From contig NBIV01000180.1 in the NCBI GenBank assembly GCA_003194525.1, positions 86,751 to 150,750 on the forward strand: a stretch of 64,000 nucleotides of DNA, in the 5' to 3' direction. The stretch comes from Gracilariopsis chorda (taxonomy: Eukaryota > Rhodophyta > Florideophyceae > Gracilariales > Gracilariaceae). Position numbers and translations under genes: made by a program. Positions 12,076-24,041 of this stretch are shown here, piece by piece (positions within the stretch are counted from its first letter, which is position 1; every line of letters begins with the position of its first letter). Below the pieces are notes generated by a model, which was given only the letters and a program-made list of their open reading frames with translations, had not been told where the DNA came from and ran no database searches.

Positions 12076-13719
12076 TCATTGTAGGTGAGGAAGCAAGTTA
12101 TGGCGAGCAATGTATTCCTGCAATGCCTTCGTAATAGTGCCATCCGTATCAATGAAATCGCGTGTTGGGTGCCATTCAGCGTCGTGCGTCCGAGAGTTTT
12201 CCATAAGGGTGAGCCATTGGTCACCATGACCCCTTTTGCGATGAGAAAGTATGCGATAAACGTTGTATAAAGGAGTAGGGGAGTACGAAATAACAGGAGA
12301 AGGACCCTGTTGGCTCGGCTGAGCAAGCGAAGTGGGTTGCTCCCGATGAGGCTTAGTGTGGGAGATATGTACCACAGGATGCGTTCGAATGTGACCCGGA
12401 AAATCCAAGCAAACTGTGTTCTTGCCGACAAGCTCAAGAATGCGTAACGGACCTAACCTTCGAGCTGACAACCATGACAATGCTTGAGCCTTGCTATAAG
12501 AATCAATAAAAAGTTTGCGAGAGACCCACACTTGATCTCAGACTTGATTATTCGCGAACTTGAAATAAATGCCAGCCTCAACAGTCTGGCGAGCCTTTCC
12601 CAGACGGTGAACATACTGTGCATGAGACAGAAAGGAGCTGAGGCGATCTCTAAAGTCGCGGAGGGTTCCCACCGGCATTGCAGCCTGGAATAAAGCATCA
12701 ACGGTGACTTTAGGAGCCCAGCCTAGATCCACTTAAAATACTGAGAGACCAATATCCTCAGAAACAGCCGAATTGTAAACAAATTCGGCACTGGGAAGTA
12801 GCGTGTCCCAATCGTCTTGCTCTAAGGTACATAAGCAGTGAATATAGTTTTCTACCATGCGGTTCATAACTTCCGACGCACCATCGGTTTTCGGGTGGCC
12901 CGAAGAGGCCATACAAAGCTTCAAATCAGACAAAGACATCAAAAATTGCCAGAACTTCGAGATAAACCGGGGATTACGATAGCATATTATTGCATCCGGC
13001 AGGCCATGATGAAGAAAGATGTTCGCAAAGAAAAGCTGTGCGAAATCATGAGCTTGATCGGTTTCTTTGCGTGCTACGAAGCCCACTCGTCGAGATAGGG
13101 GGTCAACCCAGGTAGAGATAGAGTCAAGTTCACGTGCAGTGCGGGGGATTTTCACTTTAAAATCTGTTACCACAAGACCCTCACGGCGAGTGGGAACCGG
13201 TAGAGCCGTCAGACCATTCAACGTCTGCCCATGAAAGTCTTTGTGTTGCTGGCACGTGGTGCAGCCAGCACGGTATCGTGACACATATCTGGTATTGTGC
13301 TTCCAGTGGACGTCTGCTAGACGGGCCAGGATCTTAGCGAAGGCAAATTGACCACCAGTAGGAGAGTCATGCGCGAGCTCAAGAACCTGGCGACGTAACC
13401 GCGACGGTATACAGAGCCGCCCTTCGTACAACAAACGCCAATCATCGAGGCGAAAAGACGGCAGGAGAGTTTCGATACGCTTGCGGTGTTTGGCGTCCTT
13501 TGGCCAAACGCCGTTCTGGGCAGCGCAGATAGGGCCAAACTGTTGATCGGCAGCATACTCTGCAAATTCCTTATGTAAAACGGAAAAAGAGTTTGTGCTA
13601 GACATTAAATTAGACAACTCGACGCAGGGTGGGATACGAGACAATGCGTCGCCCAGAACGTGAATCCGTCCTTTCTGAAGATTCATTTCACGGATATTAA
13701 AAAAAGCAAGGGTGTCCAA
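12076..13719 (-). pseudogene. E3 integrase with chromodomain, inactivated
   Basis: The first stretch (13719-12733, 328 codons) starts in the RNase H tail (GRIHVLGDALSRIPP). It goes through the zinc-binding H..H..C..C segment (RAGCTTCQQHKDF), the core with VVTDFKVKIPR, then CYRNPRFISKFW, where the usual aspartates of SDRDPRF are replaced, and GASEVMNRMVEN with the catalytic glutamate kept. After frame changes, 12531-12076 holds the integrase C-terminus (GPLRILELVGKN) and a chromodomain (YNVYRILSHRKRG, then HDAEWHPTRDFIDTDGT). The chromodomain places E3 among chromoviruses, which are known to use it for chromatin targeting. Confidence 0.9.
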
Positions 13720-15048
13720 CTAACGGGCCTTCGGGAAGGACTTCTTTGTCAAGAAATGTTGGACAACCTGATTGTCAGTGATGACGTCCAAGGAGGAACC
13801 ATCAAGATAACAGCGAAAAAGCAGCAGAGCAAAGACAAGACCAAGAAGTTCACGCTCTTTGGCGGTATAATTCTGCTCTGTCGCAGTCAACTTTCGTGAC
13901 GTGTACGCGATAGCTCGATCGCGATCAGAATCGTCGAGTTTGGTGAGGGTGGGGCTCACCCCAGTTTACGATGCATCGATGTGAACACGAAACGGCATGT
14001 CCCAGTCCGGAGGCATGAGCACAGGGGTGGTGACCAACGCGGATTTTAAATCACAAAAGGCCGCAGATGCGGCGTCATCCCAGGACCGAATGCCAGAACC
14101 CTTCTGGGTGCGACGGATCAGCCGGGCTGCACGTTCAGACAAGCGAGGAATGAAGCGGCGGAAAAACTGCACAAGCCCAACAAAACTGCGTAGCTCTGTT
14201 AGCGTCCGAGGCATAGGCCAGTTGGTAATGAACTCCGTTATCGCCAGATGAACACGAATCCCAGCGCGACTGACACTCAGTCCAAGAAATTCGGTTTCGG
14301 AATTCAGAAAGTCACATTTCTTCGGAGAGGCATAGAGCCTATATTCTTGAAACCGCTGTAGAACCGCACGGACATGTTCGAGATGCTCCTCGCATGTACG
14401 ACTGTAGATCAAGATATCGTCGATATAAACCACTAGAAAGCCATCAATGTAGTCGTGGAAAACTCCGTTCATAAGGCCATGGAACGTTGCGGGAGAGTTG
14501 GAGAGACCCATAGGCATCACAAAATACCCGGACTGACCATACTTGGTGTTGAACGCCGTCTTTTCCACGTCAATGGGACGAAGGCAGATATGATGAAAAC
14601 CAGTCTTCAGATCCAGCTTGGAAAAGTACGAGGCCTGGCCCAACCTATCAAACATCTCGTTGCAGCGAGGAATCAAAGCGCGGTTACACTTTTTCATACG
14701 GTTTAGAGCTCAGTATTAGACAACGCCACGGAGCCCACTACCATCTTTAACGAAAAACAAAGGGGATCCATACGGCGGGTGGCTTGGGCGAGTCTGACGC
14801 GATTTGAGAAGGTCGTTGATGTAGGCCCTAACAGCAACCAACTCCACTGGGGACAACTAATAAAGCGTACGATACGACGGTTTTGAAACCGGACGAATGT
14901 CAATGCTTTGCTCAACGTCGCGCTCTAGCGGACGCTCGACCGGCAACTCGTGCTAAAAACTTCCTCAAACTCGTTCATATGGAACGGAGATCCGCGTCGG
15001 TACTAGAAAAGAGGGTTTCTTTCGGGGTAAGGGCGGGAGGGTCACTGG
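13720..15048 (-). pseudogene. E3 reverse transcriptase and RNase H, inactivated
   Basis: Minus-strand RT starts near 14940 with DIRPVSKPSYRTLY, followed by an in-frame TAG before LSPVELVAV, and has two more stops around 14715. The body (14697-13966) is well preserved: FSKLDLKTGFHHI with the first catalytic aspartate, FVMPMGLSNSPATF, and VVYIDDILIYSR, an intact YIDD box. RNase H (13959-13720) reads AIAYTSRKLTATEQNY and ERELLGLVFAL, with TDNQ near the end. E2 is inserted immediately upstream of RT, between protease and RT coding sequence. Confidence 0.9.
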
Positions 15049-15053
15049 AAAGG
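15049..15053. repeat. Target-site duplication of E2, left copy (AAAGG)
   Basis: Five bases immediately before the TG of the left LTR. They are identical to 25449-25453 immediately after the CA of the right LTR. A 5-bp duplication is normal for Ty3/gypsy integration. Confidence 0.95.
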
Positions 15054-15579
15054 TGTAGGAGAATGAACATTGGGCAGATGCAGTGGTGAGGTAACCATGG
15101 GGCTGGGTTGGCAGAGGTCAGAACATTGCTGGCCATAATATTCCACGTGGCCAAGCTGGGTGCCTATGCAGGAGATACGAGGGGACGGTGCGAGTGCCAA
15201 GGCATTGTGGCCATAGGTTTTATTATGTAGCTAATTTTATTTAATATGTTAGGATAGTGTCCGGAGGTCAGAGCGCCTCGCCAGCCATGTAGGCTGGCTC
15301 GAGTGCCACCGATCTCTGAAGTGTAAGGACAAGCACCTTCACCGTCTTCTTGCCGCCATATGCAGCCAGCAGGACTCCAAAGGCCTCCAAGCCATCGCTA
15401 CCATTCTCCCGACCTGTAGGGACTTGAGATGGCGCCCGCCCATTGCGCCTCGTTGCCAGTTGGTGCCCGCGTCATTAGTAGACCCAGTGGATTGTCACCC
15501 CAGTGGCTGGCTCTCTGCCACTACTACCCCCTTGTAAACTACTACCACAGTTGGCCAAAGGACGTAGTATTCTACTACA
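15054..15579 (+). repeat. E2 5' LTR
   Basis: 526 bp, starting TGTAGGAGAATGA and ending TATTCTACTACA. It aligns over its full length with 24924-25448. The differences are mostly single substitutions, many of them G/A or C/T, plus a 1-bp length change in a T run. A TATTTAATATG stretch near 15239-15249 could serve as the promoter, since E2's RNA should start within this LTR. The sequence just after the LTR does not show an obvious TGG-type tRNA primer-binding site. Confidence 0.95.
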
Positions 15580-15705
15580 ACTGTTCTCCCGACCTAGAAG
15601 CCTACAGGAACAGCCGTTTGAACCTTAAGGAAAGAAGTTTACGCATTGGACTTCTACCATTAGACTACTAGTCGACACAAATGGCTCGAAAGCAACACCG
15701 ACCGT

Positions 15706-17885
15706 ATGGATAACCAACAACCCAACCCAAGGAACGAAGACCAACAAGAAACCCTGGGTGCCGCCGCACCTCCCGCAGTCGCCGTAACCCCATTGGCCGC
15801 CCAAGCGGACAATAATAGTGACCGTAGAAGTACCCGCAGCCGCTCCGGTGGACGTGTTATAGACCCTGTGGACAATCCTGAAAGGATAACCAGAGATTCG
15901 CCATTGGTCGCTCGCCTCCGCGAGAGGATGGATCAGCTCAATCTTCCGCAAGGCCCAAGTAATGATGCAGAACAGCCTCAGGACTTAGCTGCTACCGTAA
16001 CCACCCCCGTTTGGTGGACGATGTCGCCGTTCTCCTATGGCCGCAACTCCGCTCTTGGTGCGAAAACCAAGTGGAGCAGTTCCTTAGGGACCAACTGAAT
16101 AGTGTATTCTGGGAGCGCCTCTCCTCTTTGGCAGACCAACTAGGTCTTCAAGTTGTGCAATCAGATGTCCTCGTGGAGTCCATTGCGACGACCATCCAAG
16201 GGGAAATCACCAGCCAGACAGTCACATTTCACAGCCCTCGGGCTGTTTCTCAAAGTTTACCATTGGACGTCCATCGGTCAACACACACCGGACCTCAGGG
16301 AGCAGCTATAGAAGTAGCCCCTCGCCTGGTTACAGCACAGGAAGGCCCATTGGGTTATATACCGCCTGGAGAAGAGAGACTCCAGAGCCCTAGAGGCCGT
16401 GCGGGAGACAAGACCAATGGACAACACGGCGTTCGGTACGCCAACGAGTACCTCGAGGACGATGAAGCGCTCGCCCAAAAGGACCTCGTAGATACCGAGA
16501 CCCATAGGAAGAAGAGACGCAGCCGAAGGCGTAAGTTGAGGACGAACCATCGAAAGAGGCACCACTCGCACTCGAGCGATGACCATTCGGATTCGTTGGA
16601 CTCGTCCGATACCGATACGGATGAGGCGGATGTTCGGCGCCTCAAACCATTGGTCACGACTAATGAGCTTTTCCAGAAGGTCTTAGACGTGAAAACGTAC
16701 CGTTTGACGGATCGGTCCACGCCGTACACCTCTTCGGTCGCCAAGAAGATTGCAAGGTGGGCGAAGAGAATGCAGCTCACCGTCCCGGACAAGTTTTCTG
16801 GGAAGGATCCCATTACAGTCCTTAGGTTCTTGAGCTCGTTCCAGGTGGCCTGTGACCAGAATGGAGTCCATGAAGGAGCGGCGCTTTATTGCTTCCAGTT
16901 TTTCCTAAGTGGACAAGCGAAGGACCAAGTGGTTGCCAAGATTTCCGGCTCGGCCAACCCCATTGATGCCCGAGATCGGGAGCTCCTAAGGACCTGTCCA
17001 GAGGTTGTTTATTACCTGTTGGAAACGTATGCGACTGATGACCACATAATGGACGCCTATCAGGACCTAATTGGATACCACCAGAGTTCCAGCATGTCCG
17101 AAACGGCCTACGCCAACCAACTTTGGACTAGAGCCCACAGGTGCGGGAATGTGTTCTCCGAGGGTCGGCTGAAGTGACATTTTATCGCGGGATTGCTCCC
17201 TGCGATAACTCATGTCCAAAACCACCACACTGCCCATCCGCACTTGAAGTTGCGTCAACTGGTCACATATGCCGGAGGATACGGCAAGACCTATAGGACT
17301 TCCCGTCGAACGGGTGACGCAGATACTAGGGGTCGCGCAAGACCCCTGACCGGAGGAGTGAAGGCCCGCATGGTAGAGTCCCCGTTGGACTCGGACTCGG
17401 CCTTTGGACATTCAGACACAGCGGATGCTCTTGCGGTGAGCTTCTCCTCAGCTCCGTCAGAAGCACCATCGGCCTTTTCGTCAGGAACGACCACCCCATT
17501 GGCCCCGGCGACACCCTGTTATTCTCCGATTGCCCCCAGAAAGGACGTCATTACGAAGTCAAATTACGCCTGTTGTATTTGCCTTTCCACGGCCCGGCCA
17601 TGTGACTGCATAAAGTATATGCCTGAGGACATCCGCAAGGGAATTATGGAGCGAAGGGAGGAGAACTATCAGGTGGGCCTAGCCGAGGGTTATTTCCGTA
17701 AGACCTTCTCTCCGAGGACCACTGGAGCGCCAGGGAGCTCAAAGTATGTGACTCCCCTGACCACACCTGTGAAGCAACCTGATTTCAACATGGTTGAAGA
17801 CCCAAGGGATAGCCTCGAATACCTGGACGGACAACGCGATCTTGCGGTGCCTATGCCGCAGGAAAACGACCAGAGGGACGCATAG
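15706..17885 (+). pseudogene. E2 gag
   Basis: The first reading (15706 on) is hydrophilic and acidic. A frameshift near 16010 leads into a long frame with a predicted basic then Ser/Asp-rich tract (KKRRSRRRKLRT, then HSSDDHSDSLDSSDTDTD; about 16510-16625). The gag core follows, with KRMQLTVPDKFSGKDP and FLSGQAKDQ, up to HRCGNVFSEG. A TGA at 17175-17177 interrupts the frame, which continues as HFIAGLLPAI to 17885. A cysteine-rich CCICLSTARPCDC (about 17569-17607) stands where a zinc knuckle is expected but lacks the normal CCHC spacing. E4 has the same architecture. The role by family is particle assembly and RNA packaging. Confidence 0.85.
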
Positions 17886-18076
17886 AAGCGTCTCGTCCCT
17901 CTTATAACTGCCGCCTCAAACCATCGGACTCGCAGACCACAGGAGCTGAGAAGAGAAAGAAACCAGAGGACGAAATGACAGGGGTCTTGAGTCGGGTGTA
18001 TGCTGTGGACCAATGAGAAGACCTGGAGGACGCTGTTTGTGTCCTGAGGAAGGATAACTACAAGGTACAAGTAACC

Positions 18077-18978
18077 TTGGGACGACAGGCCAATACCACA
18101 AGGACGTTTACGGCCGTATTAAATACTGGAGCAGGCCCCAATCTGGTACATCCGAAGGTCTTACCATTGGGCTGGGAAAGGATGATACAGGAAAAGAAGT
18201 CACCGAAGGTAACGGACGCATCACGTCGGCCGATGGACATTCGCGGAATACTTCCGCTTTACGTCCAATTGGGTCTCCTGAAGGTTAAGACTTGGTTTCT
18301 TGTATGTCCCAACCTGGGAGCAGAAGGGATCCTAGGGACGAGCTTTATTGATAGATATGTAAAGGCAATCTATCCTGGCCAAAGAGGGTCGCTTTCTATC
18401 GAGGACCACCATTGGCGATTGTCGGCTCGCGCCATGGACCCGAGGCCGCCCCAGCTAAAGTCAAGTTTCCCACGAGGACCGTGTCCAACAAGGTCAGATT
18501 GGCAAAAGCGATATTCATACCGCCTATGACCCAGGTAGCCGCTGCAGCGGTATGCGAGTCCTCAGGTCTGGTTTTGTTGCAAAACCATCCCAAGTTGGTA
18601 ACGAAACACCTTTCTCTCATGGCCAATGGAGTAATGAATGTGGTACCCGACCGGCCCTTTGCGGTCACGATGAGCAACTTCCGGGACAAGCCTACAAGGC
18701 TACCCAAGGGTGCAGTAGTGGGGGTATCTATGCCTGCTCCAGTGGCCATTATGGAGATTGATGCAGAGAAGTTGCTTCCTGGGGGTGAACCACCGGCAAA
18801 TTGGGAAAACGACGTCAACCTTGGCGATGACTTTGAACCACATAGGAAGCAGTTGATTGATCTCCTCAACGACTTTGCTGGAGTGGAAAGCTGTGCGAGA
18901 TCGATGCCACAAGGCATCGAATTGACCTTAAGGACGGGGCCACACCCCAATATCAGCATCCATATCGGACTGGCTTAA
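18077..18978 (+). pseudogene. E2 aspartic protease and linker to RT
   Basis: 18077-18529 reads RTFTAVLNTGAGPNLVHP and later GAEGILGTSFIDRY. This is the retropepsin pattern: active-site D-T/S-G, then the I-L-G-x-x-F/W-L flap-side motif. The active-site aspartate is asparagine here (NTGA), which should abolish catalysis unless the family differs. After a frame change, 18412-18978 carries the usual linker (LVLLQNHPKL, VVPDRPFAVTMSN, RLPKGAVVG) found between protease and RT in gypsy pol. It ends at TAA 18976-18978, and RT resumes in another frame. Confidence 0.82.
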
Positions 18979-18989
18979 AAGGACGAGAG

Positions 18990-20698
18990 GTGGTAGCCAA
19001 GGAAGTTGAGAAAATGAAGTCCGCTGGGGTCATTGAGCGTGCACCATCCACTGAGGCCGAATGGGCTAGCCCTTTTGTCCTAGAGGACAAGAAGGACGGG
19101 ACCGTACGATTTTGTATTGATTACCGCAAACTAAATGCGGTGACCAAGAGGGATACTTACCCTATCCCCCGTATGGACGACTGCTTAGATTCCCTTGGGG
19201 ACGCGCAAATTTTCATCACGTTGGATGCCAATTGTGGGTATTGGCAGGTTCCCACGGACGACAAGTCGAAGTCGCTGACTACCTTCACGACCCACTAGGG
19301 ATCATTTCGATTTACACGGATGCCCTTTGGTCTTATGAATGCGCCAGCTACTTTCCAGCGGGCCATGGACACCATTTTGTCCAGGGTCAAATGGAAGTTC
19401 GCCTTGGTCTACCTGGATGATGTGATCATCTTTTCCAGGTCCATTAGGGAGCACTTCGCACATGTGAAGGCAGTCCTTAGGTTACTCCAGCAGGCTGGTG
19501 TCACACTGAAATTGAAGAAGTGTTTCTTCTTCCAGCCCTTCGTGGACTACCTCGACCATGTGGTCCTGCCGGGTAAACTCCAAGTGGCCCAAGTTACAAC
19601 AAAGGCCATACGGGAAGCACGACCCCCTAGGAACCATACGGAATTGCGCTCCTTCCTTGGAATTTGTAATGTTTACCGTAGGTGTGTCCCAGGGCTCGCG
19701 AAAATTGCAGCACCTCTCAATGAGATGCTGAAGAAAGGGAGCCCTTCGGAATTTGACGACCTCACGGAAGAGCAGTATGAGGCCTACCAGAACCTCTAGG
19801 ACCATTTGGTTAATCTGCGGGTCTTGGCGCTAACCAAGGCCAATAAACCGTATATCCTAGATACGGACGCATCTGCGACCCAAGTGGGCTGTGCCCTTCT
19901 ACAAGAGCAAGAACCCCCTAAGGATTATCGGCCAATTGGCTACTGGAGTAGATCCCTGACCAAGGCCGAAAGGAACTATAGCACCACGGAAAAGGAATGA
20001 TGGCCATCGTTTGGTCAGTGCTCCATCTTCGGCCTTATTTGGAAGGAACTCGCTTTACCATTAGGACAGACCACCACTCCCTCCGCTGGCTACTGAACAT
20101 GACGGACGCATCCTCCCGTCTGGCCCGATGGAGATTGCGCCTGGCCGAATTCCATTACGAAGTGACCTATAGGCCAAGGCTGAAACATCAGGCCGCAGAT
20201 GCTCTGTCACGCATCCTGACCGATGGTACGGACCAAACTCCCCTGGACGATGAGATTCCCACCATCTGGGACGGACCACAGTATACTGATGACGAGGGAG
20301 AGGAACCACCGGTGGTTGAGGTGAGAATGGCCGAATGGACGGACGGACACGGCGCAGCGATCTTATGCGCCGTGGACTGGGAAGATCCACCGTTGGATAT
20401 CCATATGGCCCAGTCAGAAAGCGCGGATCTTACGCCAATACCCCTCGAGGAATTCCTTCAGGCCCAGAAAATGGACGAATACTGCGCCCAGATGGGAGAG
20501 AAAGTAGGGACCCCTGGGTCGCTGTTTGATTATGACCGCCGAGGCATATTATGTCGCAGGTCACCATTGGACGGGGTGATACAGCGGGTAGTGCCTAAGG
20601 CCTTACGGGCACGCCTTCTTTACGTCGCGCACTATCCAAGGTTGGCTGGCAATCCCGGAGGGACTAAGATGTATCAGACCATGAGAAGATACTTCTAA
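18990..20698 (+). pseudogene. E2 reverse transcriptase and RNase H
   Basis: RT contains GVIERAPSTEAEWASPFV, FCIDYRKLNAVT, DTYPIPRMDD and ITLDANCGYWQV (first catalytic Asp). After a TAG at 19297-19299 it continues with MPFGLMNAPATFQRAM and VYLDDVIIFSRS, an intact YLDD box. RNase H (19806-20300) shows LDTDASATQVGCAL, then SLTKAERNYSTTEKE, interrupted by a one-base shift at 19998, then TDHHSLRWLL and HQAADALSRI. 20390-20698 is the linker and the start of the integrase zinc domain. Catalytic residues survive although stops at 19797 and 20696 and the shift break the frame, so decay looks recent. Confidence 0.93.
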
Positions 20699-20707
20699 TG
20701 GCCCCTG

Positions 20708-22207
20708 GTGGCCAATGACATAATGGAGACCGCAAAGACTTGTGCAGCATGCGCAAAGATCCGAGGGACAAGAGCGGTAAATCAAGGGAAACTGAAGTTA
20801 TTCCCAGCGGCCGGCCCTTTGGAGTTCATTGCTATGGATATCCTAGGGCCATTTCCGAAGTCGACCCACGGCAACCGATTTATATTGGTTATTACCGATC
20901 GGTTTACCAAGTTGACCCGAGCAATTCCGCTCAAATCAACAACCGCCACGGACGTCGCCATGGCTTTCCTTGTCCATTGGATTTATCCCTATGGACTGCC
21001 ACTCTATCTCCTTACGGACAATGGCTCCCAGTTTATCTCCAAATTCTTTGAGCATGTGTGCTCGGCCTTAGGTCTAAAACATCTCCTCACCACTGCGTAC
21101 CATCCTCAGACCAATAGCCGAGCCGAAAGGTTTAACCGAACTCTGGCCATGAGGCTAATTCACTACGTTTCCGAGCACCAATTGGACTGGGATGACTATG
21201 TCCACCCACTGGTCCATGCATATAATAATCAAGTGCATAATTCCACTGGTACACTTCCATTTGACCTCACCCTCGTACGGGCCTCTGCGCCTTACATGGT
21301 TGACCTACAGGACTTAGGAGCACCTCAGGACATAACGGAGGAAATGAATCCCGCCCAGGCCAAACGGTATTCGCGGAAGCGAATTGATTCTATCTTGAGA
21401 GCCGCACAGACCACGTTGGACAAAGCGCAAGCGCGCTATGAGGCCGATTTTGATCGGTCCGTTTGGTTTAAACCGCAGGTGGCCGTGGGAGATTACGTCC
21501 ACTTGGACAGACCACCGAAGGAAAAGCCCGAGGACGAGGACATCACCAAGAAGCTGTTGCCAAAGTCCACTGGGCCCTTCAAGGCACTTAAGTCCCTTGG
21601 GCACACGGTTACTATCGACCGAGATGGGCTCCAGGACACAGTCACAATGGACCGAGTCTCTCTGGCGCCACGCCCACGTTCAACTGAACCATTGGACTCG
21701 TGCGTTTTCCCTTCGTCCCAAACCCCACCCTCCATCCCTACGAAACCACGGGTCAATGACCCTACAGGCCCTCAGGAACCGCAGGTCTCTACGGATCCAG
21801 AAGGCCCTTCCCCCGATGTCCACGGTCCCCTGGATGATAGGGTACTCCCGGAAGAAATACCCGACACTTTGGAAACCCCCGACGCTGTTCCTTCGGACGC
21901 TGACGGGTACGGTCCCCTCGACCAGATGGACCTACCGGAGGACGCCGGAATGAACGACCAACGGGAGTATGTCGTCGACCGCATCGTCTCCGCTGGGCTC
22001 ACCGACGATGGCGAAGTGCGCTACAAAGTCCGTTGGTAAGGCTATGAGCCCAAGGACGATACTTGGCTTCCGAGGTCAGACATCCCGGATAATTTTGTAG
22101 CCCGCTATTGGTCAAAAACAGGCCACACGGAGCGTGACCTTAAAGAGGGGGGTATACCTGGCCACCAATTTGCGCCAGCAGGGGCCCAATCCGCCTCCAC
22201 CCAATAG
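20708..22207 (+). pseudogene. E2 integrase with C-terminal chromodomain (one in-frame stop)
   Basis: The frame begins in the zinc-binding domain (CAACAKIRGT). The core follows with FIAMDILGPFPKS (first Asp), LLTDNGSQFISKFF (second Asp) and HPQTNSRAERFNRTLA (Glu), all catalytic residues present. The C-terminal fold includes GPFKALKSLGHTVTI. A Pro/Asp-rich linker (about 21660-21950) precedes YVVDRIVSAGL and EVRYKVRW, a chromodomain interrupted by TAA at 22037-22039. The same frame continues GYEPKDDTWLPRSDIPD to a TAG at 22205-22207. Apart from that single stop it looks intact. Chromodomains in this lineage are known to bind chromatin marks and guide insertion. Confidence 0.93.
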
Positions 22208-22562
22208 GAACACTGCTTTTGGCCACGGCGCCCACGGAACCGCCTCCCATGCCGCCCCGATCGCTGGTCGCGCGCCAGTTCTTCCAAAGGTTTACCGCTA
22301 CAATGACCAACTTGGACGCCACATAACTCCGAAGTCCCTGGGTCATCAAGGCCGAAAACCTCAGGAACGAAGCGCGGACGGCTCACCTATACGGAGAGTG
22401 CACCAAAACCCCAGGTACTTGTTTCAAAACCGACCTAGTGGTATTCAAGGGTAGAGATGAAGACCAATGGCGCGCGACAGAAAAGACGCACACCTTGACG
22501 CTAGAAGGGCCAAAAAGGGAACCATAGTGTTTACTGAGGACTACTGGCCATAAGGACGACCA
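22208..22562. other. E2 spacer between integrase and antisense gene
   Basis: 355 bp without a supported gene. It separates the plus-strand stop of the integrase/chromodomain from the stop of the minus-strand frame, so the two genes converge here. Any shared or overlapping transcript ends would lie in this stretch. Confidence 0.5.
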
Positions 22563-24041
22563 CTAGGACGACGCAGCTGGTTGAGAAGGGGACCCCATGC
22601 GGGCGCACTTGCGAGCCAGACTCCGGGCGGAAGAGGATGACGCACCACCAGCGGACTCCGTCTCCGAAAGGTTAGGACCGAAGCGGTTATCAAGGTCTGT
22701 CGCGACACGCTCGGACAACACCTTAGAGTTCTCCTCCGGGATGGTCGCTAAGGCGTCTTTGGCCTCTTGGTTACGCTGAACCAGCGAGTGATACCGCGAA
22801 GCCTGGCGAGCCAAGGATTGGGCGGAACGAAGAGCCTCTACGATACCAGTGGGTTCAAGAATACCAACGGACGTGCATACCTTCTTCAGGTCATCGAAGG
22901 CCATCGTAATGACCTCTGGAATAACCGGCACGGGAGGCGGAGGAGTGACCATAGGGGCAGAAACCGCCATGGACGTAGGAGGTGGGGAAGCCAAGGGACC
23001 GATGGACGCCTCTGGGGGCTCTTCCACGGCAACCTCATGCGCTGGCACGAAAGATGGCGCTACTGATGGGACCGGTACAGGAACTACCGCCTGCTCCCGG
23101 ACTGGAGGACGAAGAAAATCTTCGTGAAACCCAATGGCCTGAGGATAGTAATCCGGCACGGACTGACGTGGCTCGCTCATGGGGACAGCCAGCAATGGTT
23201 TGGCCTGGTAGACGTTCCCGTCGTCATTGCCTAAAGGATGTCGTGGGATCGGAAAGAAGGTGTCGGTGTCGCAATCGTACCAAAGGAACCCGGGGGTCTG
23301 CACCCAGTCGACCTGAAGGATATAATCCAATAGGGCCTCGGCCTCTTCACTGTCGTACTCCGTATCCCGGACAATGTTCTGCACTCCCAACACACGGATG
23401 AGCCGGATCAAGGGCCGCGGAAGGGGCACGAGTCGGCCTTCAGGACTGGGAAGAACCCGCTCGTTCCAGATACGGCAGTCGGTCTCTCGGACGTTAGCTT
23501 GGACCCCATAGCAGGCGGTATCCAGAAAGGCCATCAAACAGAACACGGCCCATTCGGCAAAAAGAACCTGCCAAGTCAGCCAGGGGAGACGTTTAGTGAA
23601 GTCCCCATGGAGCTGATAGGTGTGGTAGGCCACCACGGGCGGAGTAGGGACCAGAAGGAGATTGGAAACGTGCCAGATGGCAGCCTCAGGTCCGGCGCTA
23701 AGTGACGGTAGCATGAGATATAGAGAAGGCCTGCGGGACGGAGGCATATCGTGAAATTCCACTTGGTGCCAACAGAAGAAGTACTTGAGATTGGTGCGAA
23801 TACGACCATTGGGTTCGATCATATCATTCCAATAGGTCCCGTTCGATAACCAGTACAAGCAGTCGTATGGAGGTCTGAAGCAGACTAACCCCAGGAGGCT
23901 ATGACTAGGGGGAGGAAAGGGGGCCTTAGGGTCACCATGCATGGAATACAAGTCTTTCAGGAGCTTGTTTACTCTCCATTGGTAATCATACCCCTCGCCG
24001 CAGCGGACGAACGGCATATCCATGGGACCAGAGTGTGGCAA
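22563..24041 (-). CDS. E2 antisense accessory ORF, unknown protein (main open part, 492 codons)
   Basis: A 492-codon uninterrupted frame opposite to gag-pol, in an element whose sense genes are all broken. The first ~290 residues are rich in aromatic residues and Pro (YDYQWRVNKL, CLYWLSNGTYWND, YFFCWHQVEFHD, FLWYDCDTDTFFPI). A hydrophobic stretch lies around residues 150-175 (LPWLTWQVLFAEWAVF). Next comes a Pro/Val-rich linker (about residues 320-390), then an Ala/Ser/Arg-rich helical tail. I do not recognise the family. Upstream codons 24042-24617 look like its N-terminus. Antisense genes between pol and the 3' LTR are reported in some plant Ty3/gypsy elements, but I see no specific similarity. 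It could be regulatory, envelope-like or transduced host sequence. Confidence 0.7.
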   Translation of the reverse strand: MPHSGPMDMPFVRCGEGYDYQWRVNKLLKDLYSMHGDPKAPFPPPSHSLLGLVCFRPPYDCLYWLSNGTYWNDMIEPNGRIRTNLKYFFCWHQVEFHDMPPSRRPSLYLMLPSLSAGPEAAIWHVSNLLLVPTPPVVAYHTYQLHGDFTKRLPWLTWQVLFAEWAVFCLMAFLDTACYGVQANVRETDCRIWNERVLPSPEGRLVPLPRPLIRLIRVLGVQNIVRDTEYDSEEAEALLDYILQVDWVQTPGFLWYDCDTDTFFPIPRHPLGNDDGNVYQAKPLLAVPMSEPRQSVPDYYPQAIGFHEDFLRPPVREQAVVPVPVPSVAPSFVPAHEVAVEEPPEASIGPLASPPPTSMAVSAPMVTPPPPVPVIPEVITMAFDDLKKVCTSVGILEPTGIVEALRSAQSLARQASRYHSLVQRNQEAKDALATIPEENSKVLSERVATDLDNRFGPNLSETESAGGASSSSARSLARKCARMGSPSQPAASS

